Shown here piece by piece: positions 25,023 through 33,610 of a DNA stretch of 64,000 nt; the stretch's first letter is position 1, and the number at the start of each line of letters is the position of its first letter. The notes under the pieces are model-generated. The model made no database searches and was not told the origin of the DNA. It was given only the letters and a program-made list of their open reading frames with translations. The stretch comes from an uncultured Desulfobacter sp. Lineage in GTDB: Bacteria > Desulfobacterota > Desulfobacteria > Desulfobacterales > Desulfobacteraceae. The stretch is taken from contig NZ_OY762929.1 in assembly GCF_963666675.1 (NCBI RefSeq), positions 4,094,001 through 4,158,000 of the forward strand. Direction: 5' to 3'. The position numbers and the translations under genes are program-made.

Positions 25023-25511
25023 GAACGAATCTCCTTTAACCAAAATGACAATGAATAAGATATTTAAGTTACAACATTTAGCTGTTTAATGGCTGACTTT
25101 GTTGAAATATTCGATATAGGATAGCATAACTGGCTATAATCACAAGCCCTATTTGCAGTACTTTTAAAGATTTTATGCAAAAAAACGAAAGGATAGCGCA
25201 GATAAAATTTTTTTTCTCGGTAAATCCATTAAAAAAATTCAAGTGCCGGGAAAGTAAAAAAAAATTTTCAGGGCACGGAATCCCAAGCATAGACCATGAC
25301 CCGGGCAGTAAAATCCGGTGACGATGACGTCTTTCTTCGTACCATATCGCAGGGCTAATCGTAAAAACAATAGGACGAAAATAGTCATTACCCTTGACAT
25401 CAAAATGGAATCCATTATTTTAGAAAGGTTATTTATTTATGTACCGGGAAAAATATTTTATTTCATTGCCCGATAAAATATTTGTTTTTGGTAAGGGCAT
25501 ACAATTGAAGG
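25023..25511. other. AT-rich divergent intergenic region
   Basis: 489 bp between the divergent khpA and IscU-like genes. It contains several A/T runs and the perfect AT-rich inverted repeat at 25451-25483. No coding sequence or RNA gene is recognisable. Promoters for both flanking genes should lie here. Confidence 0.45.
25451..25483. promoter_or_regulatory. Perfect 11-bp AT-rich inverted repeat upstream of the IscU-like gene
   Basis: AAATATTTTAT (25451-25461) / ATAAAATATTT (25473-25483) with an 11-nt spacer, ending 28 bp before the IscU-like start. It could be a regulator's operator overlapping the promoter or a hairpin in the leader. Confidence 0.45.
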
Positions 25512-25946
25512 ATGTATGAAGTGGTCACAGAAATTACAATACAGGATTCAGAACGCAAAATGCTGTCCGACGCCGGATATGGGGATCCGGCTATTGAATA
25601 TTACCTTGGAAAAAAACACATGGGCGCCATTGAAGATGCCAGCCAAATTTCCTTTAAAGTTGGTTCCTGCGGTGATACAATGAAGATCTACTTAAAAGTT
25701 GATGAACACGAAGTTGTTCAGGACGCCAAATACGAGATCACAGGATGTGCAGGCGCCATCTCTGCGGCAATGGCAACAGTAGATCTTGTAAAGGGCAAAA
25801 CCATTGAGCAGGCTTTAGAAGTTAATGATGGAGATGTTTTCAGGGTTCTTGAAAGTATACCGGAAAAAAAGCATCATTGTATCCAGCTGGCAGTCAAAAC
25901 AATGCACCAGGGGCTTGAGGAATTTCAAACGGCACACGTTTCCTAG
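25512..25946 (+). CDS. IscU/NifU N-terminal-type Fe-S cluster scaffold protein
   Basis: 144 aa. The U-type scaffold on which [2Fe-2S]/[4Fe-4S] clusters are assembled has three conserved Cys, all present: V-G-S-C-G-D (~53), I-T-G-C-A-G (~78) and H-H-C-I-Q (~122). The Asp after the first Cys that is typical of IscU is also kept. A C-terminal NifU-type domain is absent. No cysteine desulfurase, HscA/B or ferredoxin gene is adjacent. AAGG touches ATG 25512, so a GTG at 25521 with better spacing could be the real start. The downstream lipoprotein gene begins within or just before its 3' end. Confidence 0.88.
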   Translation: MYEVVTEITIQDSERKMLSDAGYGDPAIEYYLGKKHMGAIEDASQISFKVGSCGDTMKIYLKVDEHEVVQDAKYEITGCAGAISAAMATVDLVKGKTIEQALEVNDGDVFRVLESIPEKKHHCIQLAVKTMHQGLEEFQTAHVS

Positions 25947-26622
25947 GTGGGTTGCCGGTATTGTTCTTGTCTGCATTTCACTCCTATGGGCCGGATGTAT
26001 CTCATCGAAATTCGGTGTTGAGACCCTGGCTAAATCCGATATCAATATGGTGTCGGATATCTATATTGACCAGACACGTACGCTTCTAAAAACACTTACC
26101 GAAAAATTATACAAAATGAATCCCGGGGAACTGGCTAAAACCCCGGGAGCAACAATAGCGTCCAGGATTTCCGACATGTTCAGATGCCCTGTCCCGCCTC
26201 CGGAACCCGATCTTTCAGGCAAAAGCTCAACCCAGGCCATGCTGGCGGGCCTTGACCCCGATTATGAGGGAGACCGGGTGTATGCGGTCATGTATGGATT
26301 ATTCACCATGATGCACACGGCATATAACGGCAAATGCCACCTGTTCATGCTTGATTTTCTCACCGCCCAGAATTTTTACAACTCAGCCAGGAATATTGAA
26401 ATCCTGGTGTGGCGTCTGAAAAACAGACATACATCCACAGGCGAACTATGCCTGGTCACCAACACCGTGAAAGGGGACATCCCCAATCTAAGCTTTGAAC
26501 GGCTCTTTGGCAAACTGATTATTCTATCAGATACCATGGCCCTGATCGTCGAGGAACGGGGAGACAGACTTGTGAAACAGGCGGTGCATATCGCCGGCAT
26601 GAGCTTCCTTCCCGTGCTTTAA
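25915..26622 (+). CDS. Lipoprotein of unknown function
   Basis: ~235 aa. The frame is open from 25825, inside the IscU-like gene. I place the start at TTG 25915 because it leaves a normal lipoprotein signal (basic N-terminus, hydrophobic WVAGIVLVCISLLWAGC, lipobox ending in Cys). The start is uncertain. The mature part has no domain I know: AMLAGLDPDYEGDRVYAVMYGLFTMMHT-like helices and two further Cys. It probably sits in the outer membrane. It overlaps the scaffold gene's end and converges with the M48 peptidase gene 2 nt away. Confidence 0.6.
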   Translation: MRNFKRHTFPRWVAGIVLVCISLLWAGCISSKFGVETLAKSDINMVSDIYIDQTRTLLKTLTEKLYKMNPGELAKTPGATIASRISDMFRCPVPPPEPDLSGKSSTQAMLAGLDPDYEGDRVYAVMYGLFTMMHTAYNGKCHLFMLDFLTAQNFYNSARNIEILVWRLKNRHTSTGELCLVTNTVKGDIPNLSFERLFGKLIILSDTMALIVEERGDRLVKQAVHIAGMSFLPVL

Positions 26623-26624
26623 CG

Positions 26625-28514
26625 CTACTTGAGTTCGTTTTCAAACCGTTCCACCTGCCTGCGGTAATATCCTTTTCTATCCGTCGCCGATTCAAGTGCT
26701 TGCTTTGCCGTTGCCAATGCCTGTTTTTTATAATTACTTAAAAACAGGGCTTCGGCATAGGTATCCAATATATATGCCTCTGTTCTTATACCCACGGCCC
26801 GCCGGGCCAGTTCCAGGGCTCTGGGGGCATTGCGGAACGAATTGTCCGGACATGTGGCCAAAAGCCAGGCAAGATTATTCAAGGCATGGACATTCACCGG
26901 ATCAATTTTTAAAACATTCTCATAGGCCACAACAGCTTTTTCATAGGCCAGGGCATCGTAATAAAAATCACCCACCTGGGCATATAAATCTGAATTATCA
27001 GGGTCCAGTGCCAGCTGTCGGCTCAATATTTTCACGGCCACAAATCGTGAAAAAGAAGGGTTCAGGGCACCATAACTCACACTGTATCCAATGGAAAAAA
27101 TAATCCCGGCAGCAAGAAGATACCCGGCAATCATTTTTTTAACTTTTCTATGGTGGTTTTGGATCAAATCCGGATTTATCCGGCATTTTTCAAGGAACCC
27201 GATTCTGCGCCCAATGCTGAAATGATGCCAATTGGGTTTATCAATGGACTGGCGACTTAGGGACGCGATCTTATAAAAAGTTGAGATCAAAGCCGATGGT
27301 GAAGCCGTGTATTTAAAAATATGCAGATCGGCCTGGCGCTCAAAAAGGCGCATGTACAGGCCGAAAATAAACCGAAAATAAAGAACGAACAACCCGATAA
27401 GGACAATACATGTAATGGCGGCCTGGACCGTATTCTGATTGAGGCCGAGAAACGCAGCCCCTTCATGCAGGGGGTTGATCAGATAAACAACGAGCATTAA
27501 AGGCTCAAAAAAAACAAAATTACAGGCAATGAACCCGGCAAAGAAAAAAAGATAAAAGAGCATGTGCCGGTGATATACATGACCGATTTCATGCAGAATA
27601 ACCCCCTGGATTTCGTCATCATCCAGACAGGAAAGCAGAGCCGGTGTCACCAGTATATACCGAAACCGGCCGACAATCCCCATCACACCGGCAGTGATCA
27701 TACCGCCGCCAAAGAGGTTCCAGACCAGAATATCCCTGTACTTAAGATGTGCCATCCGGCAGGTTCGTTCAATGCGATTCCTGTCAACCCCTGGTGCCAG
27801 GGGCCGGCATCCCCATAGCCGCTGGATCAACACCGGTCCGAACACGGATATGGCAATGACGAAAAAGAGGATATAAACGGCTTCTCCTGCTGTGGAGTTT
27901 AAAAAGCGGTTCAGTCCGTCAAAGGGTAAAAGCCCCAGACAGTCGGCCAAAAGCGACAGAAAGCACCACGGCAGCATGGCAGGCAGGCAAAAGGCAACAT
28001 TGGAAAGGATAAAACTTTTCTTGGTCAAGGAATCGGGAAAAAAACGCCTCTGGATCTGATAGGCAAAGTTCCATATCAAAATCAGATAAAAAAGAAAGAG
28101 TCCGAGAAACAGCAGCGCCCCCAGTGTGGGGATCCATTGGAATAGAGCGAAATTTGACAATAGGTGATTTACACGGAATCCATAAATATTGACGGCAAAT
28201 AATACCAGGGCCCCAATGGAAAACCGTGAAATCGCAGTGTTCACCCGCTGGTCAATCGCCTGCGCCGGCAAGGCCCGCCCCCGGACTGCCAGGCGATTGA
28301 AATAGATCCGGCAGGCCAGGACAAACCCGACTGTTGAGGCCAGGCAGAACCCAAGTGCCCCGGGATCAAACCCCGACGGTTTGTCAAACAGTTCCGACGT
28401 GGTGTAAATCACCAGGGCTGCCAGAAAATATATAAAATTTGAAAACACGGACCTGGCCCTATACCACCCGGCCTGTTGAAGCAAACCGTTCCAGAATAAT
28501 CCATGTTTTGACAT
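26625..28514 (-). CDS. Membrane M48-family metalloprotease with C-terminal TPR repeats
   Basis: 629 aa from ATG 28514 (a TTG precedes it). Many membrane helices flank a zinc-peptidase core: LHEIGHVYHRH with HEIGH at ~308-312, and a downstream F-E-R-Q-A-D glutamate as third ligand, the layout of HtpX/Ste24-type M48 proteases. After another helix (~460-480) come two to three TPR motifs (~495-620: DLYAQVGDFYYDALAYEKA; VHALNNLAWLLA). Membrane-protein quality control is likely. The start overlaps the NUDIX gene's end by 56 nt, which suggests co-transcription. Confidence 0.87.
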   Translation of the reverse strand: MSKHGLFWNGLLQQAGWYRARSVFSNFIYFLAALVIYTTSELFDKPSGFDPGALGFCLASTVGFVLACRIYFNRLAVRGRALPAQAIDQRVNTAISRFSIGALVLFAVNIYGFRVNHLLSNFALFQWIPTLGALLFLGLFLFYLILIWNFAYQIQRRFFPDSLTKKSFILSNVAFCLPAMLPWCFLSLLADCLGLLPFDGLNRFLNSTAGEAVYILFFVIAISVFGPVLIQRLWGCRPLAPGVDRNRIERTCRMAHLKYRDILVWNLFGGGMITAGVMGIVGRFRYILVTPALLSCLDDDEIQGVILHEIGHVYHRHMLFYLFFFAGFIACNFVFFEPLMLVVYLINPLHEGAAFLGLNQNTVQAAITCIVLIGLFVLYFRFIFGLYMRLFERQADLHIFKYTASPSALISTFYKIASLSRQSIDKPNWHHFSIGRRIGFLEKCRINPDLIQNHHRKVKKMIAGYLLAAGIIFSIGYSVSYGALNPSFSRFVAVKILSRQLALDPDNSDLYAQVGDFYYDALAYEKAVVAYENVLKIDPVNVHALNNLAWLLATCPDNSFRNAPRALELARRAVGIRTEAYILDTYAEALFLSNYKKQALATAKQALESATDRKGYYRRQVERFENELK

Positions 28515-29013
28515 CAAACAGAAGATCGTCCCGGCGTATAAACTCGGCCGCCTCGTCCCGGGAAAGCATCAAGACCTCAATCTGTTCGGATGCCTCGGTA
28601 TGATCGGTGTTTGCAACACCCTTGCATGTGACATACAAAAGGCTGATACTTTCGTCCGTCATTCCCGATGAAGAAAAGATGGCAGGGCTTTGCTTTATCA
28701 CGTCCACAACAGTCAAGCCTGTCTCCTCGTACAACTCGCGCCGGCCGGCCTCGGCAATAGGTTCTCCGGAATCCACAAGGCCCGCGGGAAACTCATACTG
28801 GAATCCGCCCAGGGGCACCCGGAATTGCTTGATAAGAATCAATTTATTTTCCTGTTGATGGAACGGGACAATGACCACGGCATCGGGCGCGGCCGAACTC
28901 TGCCTGGACGCATACAACCATGTTCTATCCGCACCGGCAGTGTCTTTATATCTGGCACGAATAAAGTTTAAATGAGGATAATCCGTTATCTGTTCTTTTT
29001 CATATACGTCCAC
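28459..29013 (-). CDS. NUDIX hydrolase, ADP-ribose pyrophosphatase-like
   Basis: 184 aa starting at GTG with GGAG 8 nt upstream. The complete Nudix box G-x5-E-x7-R-E-U-x-E-E-x-G-U runs from G78 to L100 and binds the metal that positions the diphosphate. Upstream strands (VVIVPFHQQENKLILIKQFR, written here to the 20-residue limit) and the E-F-P-A-G entry resemble ADP-ribose/NDP-sugar pyrophosphatases. A macrodomain (ADP-ribose-binding) gene occurs 4.6 kb away, but they are not linked as an operon. The M48 gene starts within its 3' end. A copy of the dispersed repeat lies 30 bp upstream. Confidence 0.87.
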   Translation of the reverse strand: MDVYEKEQITDYPHLNFIRARYKDTAGADRTWLYASRQSSAAPDAVVIVPFHQQENKLILIKQFRVPLGGFQYEFPAGLVDSGEPIAEAGRRELYEETGLTVVDVIKQSPAIFSSSGMTDESISLLYVTCKGVANTDHTEASEQIEVLMLSRDEAAEFIRRDDLLFDVKTWIILERFASTGRVV

Positions 29014-29042
29014 AAAAAATCTCCTGAATAAAATTTAATACC

Positions 29043-29076
29043 GCCCATGGGCCGACCGGGCCTGTCAACACCCGGG
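29043..29076. repeat. Dispersed repeat copy A
   Basis: Contains GCCCATGGGC and ends in TGTCAACACCC. On the minus strand it reads TTGACAGGCCCGGTCGGCCC and then an ATG-like core, toward the NUDIX gene. It shares its core with copies at 32245, 33409 and (diverged) 58338. Flanks shared with copy B include an AAACAATAAA block. Confidence 0.55.
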
Positions 29077-29310
29077 CTCGCCCCACAACAAAACAATAAA
29101 GCACGCCTTTTATTGCTTTCATACAAAACATAAAACTAAGACATACCCGTCATGAATGCAACGCGAATAACCAATATATCATAAATAACGGCCATGACCC
29201 GGCGGGGACAACACACGATGAAAGACAATTAACCCACAGAATTCACAGGCGGCAATCTTCCGTGTCGTCCGTGATTTCCGTGGTTAAATTTTTGTTATTA
29301 AAAAGAGACG

Positions 29311-29517
29311 TTAGATGTACATTAAATACTTAAAAGAAAGCCAGAAATGGGCGGCACTACCCAAAATAACAAAACCGTGCCAGATTTCGTGAAACCCCAG
29401 AATCCGGGGAAAGGGATTGGGTCTTTTCAAGGCATAAATAACGGCCCCGGCCCCGTGGGAAACGGCATTGACGGGTTCTCTTATAAATTTTTCACAGATA
29501 GACATAAAGGCTAACAC
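29311..29517 (-). pseudogene. Internally deleted hemolysin III / TrhA (PAQR) family gene
   Basis: A 68-codon frame (GTG 29517 or ATG 29505). Residues up to ~25 (FIREPVNAVSHGAGA) match the conserved N-terminal cytosolic motif and first His of TrhA/YqfA proteins. The next residues (VIYALKRPNPFP, GFHEIWHGFVILGSAAHF) match the last two helices with the H-x-x-W-H-x-F motif. The ~140 residues and five helices between are missing, with the reading frame kept. The family is normally ~215 aa, so the product cannot be a working membrane protein. An in-frame deletion between short G-A-V-coding repeats is the likely cause. Confidence 0.75.
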
Positions 29518-29587
29518 CGGGGGTAAGGCCCATATTCTATTTTTTCAGATAACTGCATCAATCCCCCCAACAGAACCAGAGACAAAA

Positions 29588-30079
29588 TCACATTTTGATT
29601 CGTTTTAACAGTTTGTCCGCGATCTCTTTGCGACGATAGGACAATACCGGCACAGGTGAATAGCGAAACATTTTTTCTGCAATCGACCCGCTTAGAGCAT
29701 GGAGAATCTCAGATTTACCCTTAACCTCCATGATAATGAGATCCACCTTTTCCTCCATCGCAAACTTCAGCAGCACGGCGGCGGGCCTGCCTTTTTTAAA
29801 CACAAACCGCATCTTCTCATCCGGGTAGTCGATCCGGTTGAGATGCGCTTCTAAAATACCGATTCGGTGTTTTTCAATTTCTTGAATGTAATGGGTCTCA
29901 TCAACTTCATACCCGAATGAGGTAATGGTCTGCACCGCCCGAAGATCTCTTTCATCAATCACATTGATAAAAATAACTTCTGCGCTGAGCGGCCGGGCAA
30001 TACCGACCGCATAATCAATCAACTCTTTAGAGAATTCGGAAAACGTAATCGGAACAAGAACTTTTTTAATATCTGACAC
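29588..30079 (-). CDS. Universal stress protein (UspA family)
   Basis: 163 aa from GTG 30079, which has GGAG 8 nt upstream. A longer reading from 30151 lies wholly inside the TRAP permease frame and lacks a ribosome site. The UspA fold is clear: DIKKVLVPITFSEFSKELID at the N-terminus and a C-terminal IMEVKGKSEILHALSGSIAE nucleotide-binding segment. The usual G-x2-G-x9-G(S/T) ATP motif is imperfect (K-G-K-S...G-S-I-A). It follows the TRAP permease gene by 31 nt on the same strand. Usp genes are often paired with TRAP transporters. Confidence 0.88.
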   Translation of the reverse strand: MSDIKKVLVPITFSEFSKELIDYAVGIARPLSAEVIFINVIDERDLRAVQTITSFGYEVDETHYIQEIEKHRIGILEAHLNRIDYPDEKMRFVFKKGRPAAVLLKFAMEEKVDLIIMEVKGKSEILHALSGSIAEKMFRYSPVPVLSYRRKEIADKLLKRIKM

Positions 30080-30110
30080 GGTGATTTCTCCTTCACACAA
30101 CAGACGTTTT

Positions 30111-32201
30111 TTAATATGCTTCTGTCTTTGCCTGCTCGATGGCCGCTTCATCCCGGGCGCTTCGAGGCCGCTGCATTAAATAAAGCACACCGTAAATTGC
30201 CAATCCAATTAAATATGTCCAGTATCGCTGTTCATGGGGGATGCCAAGCCACGCGGCAATCTGGTCCGGGCGCATCAAAATAAATGTCACGCAAAGGAAC
30301 AACGGCACTTCCCATTTTTTATTTCTGGCCACAAACCACCCCTGGGTTGCCGACGCAAAGGCAAAGTTGCCGACACAGGCCATAAGAAATATCAATATGC
30401 CCTGGGACCATGAATTCACATTATGTAAAATAAGATCGGAATTAAAAATAAACATAAACGGCAAAATTGCTGTTCGGATATCATACATAAATCCCTGAAT
30501 ACCCGTCGCAATGGGCGGAGATTTGGCGATGGCAGAGGCGGCATAGGCCGCAAGTCCAACCGGTGGCGTGTCATCAGCGAGGATACCGAAATAAAAACAG
30601 AACAAATGGGCGGACATCAAGGGAACGATAAACCCTTGGGCCCCGCCGATTGTAACAATCGCCGGCGCCGTCAATGCGGCCATAACAATGTAGGTTGCCG
30701 TGGTCGGCAGCCCCATACCGATCACCAGACTGGCTCCCGCTGTGATGACCAACATTAAAAAGACATTGCCCATGGAAAGCACGTCAATAATTTCAGAAAT
30801 AAGGTTGCCCAGCCCCAGGGCAACAACCCCTACAATAATACCTGCCGCGGCTGTGGCCAATGCTACGGAAACCATATTTCTTGCACCGGAAGCAAGTGCC
30901 TCCAGGATTGTCAGAAAAGACTGTTTAAATGCCGGCAGAATCGGTTCGCTGTTTCGATACGCCAGGTAAGGGTGCTGAAAAATCATAAGAACAGCCAGCA
31001 CCAAAATAGCGTTAAACGCAGCAAGCTCCGGAGAATGACGAACAACAATCAATTCGTAAAGCAACATGCAAAGGGGAATTAAAAAATGGACACCACTTAA
31101 CAACGTTTTGAAAAATTGAGGTAGTTCATTTTTGGACAGCCCTTTAATTCCCGCTTTTGAAGCTTCAATGTGAGAGATGAAAAACAGCGCCGCGTAGGAC
31201 GCAAACGCCGGGACCGCAGCTGCTTTAACCACCTCAATGTAGGGCACATTCACATATTCGGCAATAATAAAGGCCGCCGCACCCATAATCGGCGGTGCCA
31301 GCTGCCCGTCCGTCGACGCCGCAACTTCAATTGCCGCAGCTTTGGTAGGCTCATACCCAACTTTTTTCATCATAGGTATGGTAAATGTACCCGTTGTCAC
31401 AATATTTGCGATGGAAGAACCGGAAACAAGCCCTGTCAGACCGGAACCCATGATGGCCGCTTTGGCCGGCCCGCCCTTAAAACGACCGAGTAAACTTAAC
31501 GCAAGTTGTATGAAATAGTGACCGGCTCCCGCCTTATCCAGCATGGCACCAAACAATACGAACAAGAATACGATGGTTGCCGATACATCCAGAGGGATAC
31601 CATAAATCCCTTCGGTCGACATGGTCATCTGCCCGACAAAACGCCCCAGGGAAGTACCCTTGAAAGCGATCAAATCGGGCATATAGGGCCCTAGAAACGA
31701 ATAGGCGATAAACCCGCCGGCAATCACGGGAAGCGCCGGGCCGATCGTTCGTCTGGCAGCCTCAAGAAGCAAGACAACCAAGGCAATCCCGGCCACAATA
31801 TCCATGGTTGTGGGTGAGCCGTACCGGGAAATAATCTGATCGTAATTAATGACAAGATACAACGAACAATACGCGGCAAAGGCGGCAATCCCCATATCCA
31901 GTATCGGTATCCGCTTGTGCTGGGCGAAATATTTGAGGCCGAAAATGGGTTTCTTCAGTAAAGGATAATTAAGAAACACCAAGACCATGGCAAATGCGAG
32001 ATGAATCGCGCGGATATATGTCGAATCGAGAAGTACAAATCTTGGCAAAGAGAGCTGAAACAAACTCCATGCAACGGCAATTGTCGGAATCAGATACTTT
32101 TGCCATCCATAAGGTTTGCGCCCGATTCCCTCTTCCTCTTCAGCAAGCCTTTTGGCTTCATCCAAGCCGTCTTCCACCTTATCAATTCTAATCTTACTCA
32201 T
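30111..32201 (-). CDS. TRAP transporter fused small/large permease (4TM-12TM, TAXI-associated)
   Basis: 696 aa with about 16 helices. It combines the DctQ-like small part (~40-170) and the DctM-like large part (~180-650) in one chain, as is standard for TAXI-TRAP systems. Typical DctM blocks are GSGLTGLVSGSSIANIVTTG, ASTDGQLAPPIMGAAAF and VIGMGLPTTATYIV. These systems take up dicarboxylate/amino-acid-like solutes with an ion gradient. The ATG has GAGGGCG 4 nt upstream. The binding protein gene lies 143 bp upstream across a hairpin and repeat copy B. Confidence 0.94.
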   Translation of the reverse strand: MSKIRIDKVEDGLDEAKRLAEEEEGIGRKPYGWQKYLIPTIAVAWSLFQLSLPRFVLLDSTYIRAIHLAFAMVLVFLNYPLLKKPIFGLKYFAQHKRIPILDMGIAAFAAYCSLYLVINYDQIISRYGSPTTMDIVAGIALVVLLLEAARRTIGPALPVIAGGFIAYSFLGPYMPDLIAFKGTSLGRFVGQMTMSTEGIYGIPLDVSATIVFLFVLFGAMLDKAGAGHYFIQLALSLLGRFKGGPAKAAIMGSGLTGLVSGSSIANIVTTGTFTIPMMKKVGYEPTKAAAIEVAASTDGQLAPPIMGAAAFIIAEYVNVPYIEVVKAAAVPAFASYAALFFISHIEASKAGIKGLSKNELPQFFKTLLSGVHFLIPLCMLLYELIVVRHSPELAAFNAILVLAVLMIFQHPYLAYRNSEPILPAFKQSFLTILEALASGARNMVSVALATAAAGIIVGVVALGLGNLISEIIDVLSMGNVFLMLVITAGASLVIGMGLPTTATYIVMAALTAPAIVTIGGAQGFIVPLMSAHLFCFYFGILADDTPPVGLAAYAASAIAKSPPIATGIQGFMYDIRTAILPFMFIFNSDLILHNVNSWSQGILIFLMACVGNFAFASATQGWFVARNKKWEVPLFLCVTFILMRPDQIAAWLGIPHEQRYWTYLIGLAIYGVLYLMQRPRSARDEAAIEQAKTEAY

Positions 32202-32244
32202 CTACGCCCTCAAATGAATAATGGTAAAAATTTAGCTAAATAAC

Positions 32245-32279
32245 AGCCATGGGCTGACCTGACATGTCAACGGCCAGCC
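32245..32279. repeat. Dispersed repeat copy B
   Basis: AGCCATGGGCTGACCTGACA, then TGTCAACGGCCAGCC. On the minus strand it reads GTTGACATGTCAGGTCAGCC, with a perfect TTGACA, toward the TRAP permease start 44 bp away. It contains the palindrome TGACATGTCA. Confidence 0.6.
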
Positions 32280-32288
32280 TTAAACAAT

Positions 32289-32333
32289 AAAAAAGGGGCG
32301 AAAAACAAGACGACTCCTGCTCCCAGCCCCCTT
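32289..32333 (-). terminator. Hairpin with T-run behind the TAXI gene
   Basis: On the minus strand AAGGGGGC and GCCCCTTTTTTATT form a GC-rich stem (one bulged G) around a ~26-nt loop, followed by six T. It lies 11 nt after the TAXI stop. It may end most transcripts so that the binding protein is made in excess over the permease. Confidence 0.5.
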
Positions 32334-32343
32334 GCTTAAAGAT

Positions 32344-33315
32344 TTATTTCATTAAGCCAACTTCTTTATAGTATTTTTCTGCACCCGGATGCAGCGGCGC
32401 GGAAAGACCTGTCAACATGCCTTCTTTGGTCAATGTCGCATAAGCCGGATGAAGTTTTTTGAACTCTTCAAAATTTTCAAACACCTCTTTGGTGATTGCA
32501 TAGACCACATTTTCGGGCACCTTGGCCGACGTAACCAATGTAGCTTTCATGCCGATGGTCTCGGTATCCCCATCATTTTGGGCTCCCGGGTACATGGCCC
32601 CCTGAATGACGGTTTTTGAAAAATAGGGGTATTTTGCCAACATGCTGTCTACCCCTGTGATGGAAGTAAAACGCACCTTACGGGCACCCGATGTTGCCTC
32701 TTTAATCGCACCATTGGGATGGCCCACCGTATAGAAAAACGCATCAATACGGCCGTCCTGCAAAATACTGGGGGCTTCGGAGGCCTTTATATATTCTGCG
32801 GTAACATCCTTTTCAGGATCAAGGCCGATGGTCTGCAAAATTTCAACGGCATTTTGGAGCTGGCCGGAACCGGGATTGCCAAGGTTGACAATTTTCCCTT
32901 TTAGGTCTGCAACATCTTTAATATTGCTTTCAACTGCGGAAATCAATGTGACCGCTTCATCGTGAATGGAGAAAACGGATCGAAGATCGGACTGAGCGCC
33001 TCTTTCCTCCCATTCCGCAAGGCCCTTCATCGCCTGGAATTGTTTGTCTGACTGGGCAATGCCGAATTCAAGATCGCCACTCATGATCGCGTTGATATTA
33101 AACGCTGATCCGCCGGTGGACTCCACCGTCGCACGAATGCCGTACTCTTTCTTTTTTTTGTTGACCATTTTGGCAATAGCGCCACCGGTGGGATAATAAA
33201 CGCCGGTAAGCCCCCCGGTACCGATTGTTACGAACTGGGTCCTGGCATATGCCGAAGGAAGAACCATCACCATACAAAAAATTAACGCCAACAGACTTAC
33301 AACACTTTTCTTCAT
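32344..33315 (-). CDS. TAXI-family TRAP transporter solute-binding protein
   Basis: 323 aa from ATG 33315 with GGAGG 5 nt upstream. In-frame starts further up lack this. A signal peptide (MKKSVVSLLALIFCMVMVLP onward, cleavage at AYA-RT) is followed by the TAXI signature FVTIGTGGLTGVYYPTGGAI and by GSAFNINAIMSGDLEFGIAQ. It captures the solute in the periplasm for the fused permease encoded downstream. TAXI ligands are often glutamate or 2-oxoglutarate-like, but the specificity here is not evident. Confidence 0.95.
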   Translation of the reverse strand: MKKSVVSLLALIFCMVMVLPSAYARTQFVTIGTGGLTGVYYPTGGAIAKMVNKKKKEYGIRATVESTGGSAFNINAIMSGDLEFGIAQSDKQFQAMKGLAEWEERGAQSDLRSVFSIHDEAVTLISAVESNIKDVADLKGKIVNLGNPGSGQLQNAVEILQTIGLDPEKDVTAEYIKASEAPSILQDGRIDAFFYTVGHPNGAIKEATSGARKVRFTSITGVDSMLAKYPYFSKTVIQGAMYPGAQNDGDTETIGMKATLVTSAKVPENVVYAITKEVFENFEEFKKLHPAYATLTKEGMLTGLSAPLHPGAEKYYKEVGLMK

Positions 33316-33408
33316 TTTCGCCTCCATTCGTTGTTTATATTTTTTTATGGGAAATCTGTGTAGCCAAGGCAGATCATTCAACTTTTGTTGAGTGCCGTCT
33401 ATCTTAGG

Positions 33409-33436
33409 TGTTGACAGACCAGGTCAGCCCATGGCT
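33409..33436. repeat. Dispersed repeat copy C (opposite orientation)
   Basis: TGTTGACAGACCAGGTCAGC then CCATGGCT on the + strand, i.e. inverted relative to copies A and B. It contains TTGACA followed 19 nt later by TAATAT and points toward the macrodomain gene. Confidence 0.6.
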
Positions 33437-33610
33437 AATATTGCCAATAATCCTTCTGAATATAGAAAAAGTTGATTCCCATTGCAAGTTTTAAACTTAA
33501 AATCTGGACATTTGCGTTTCCCGTTTCTTATTTCCATGGTTTTTGTTATAAAAAATTACCCATTAATTTCTGAAACTGAATTTTAAACTTAATTTGAGGA
33601 ACGATGTGCC

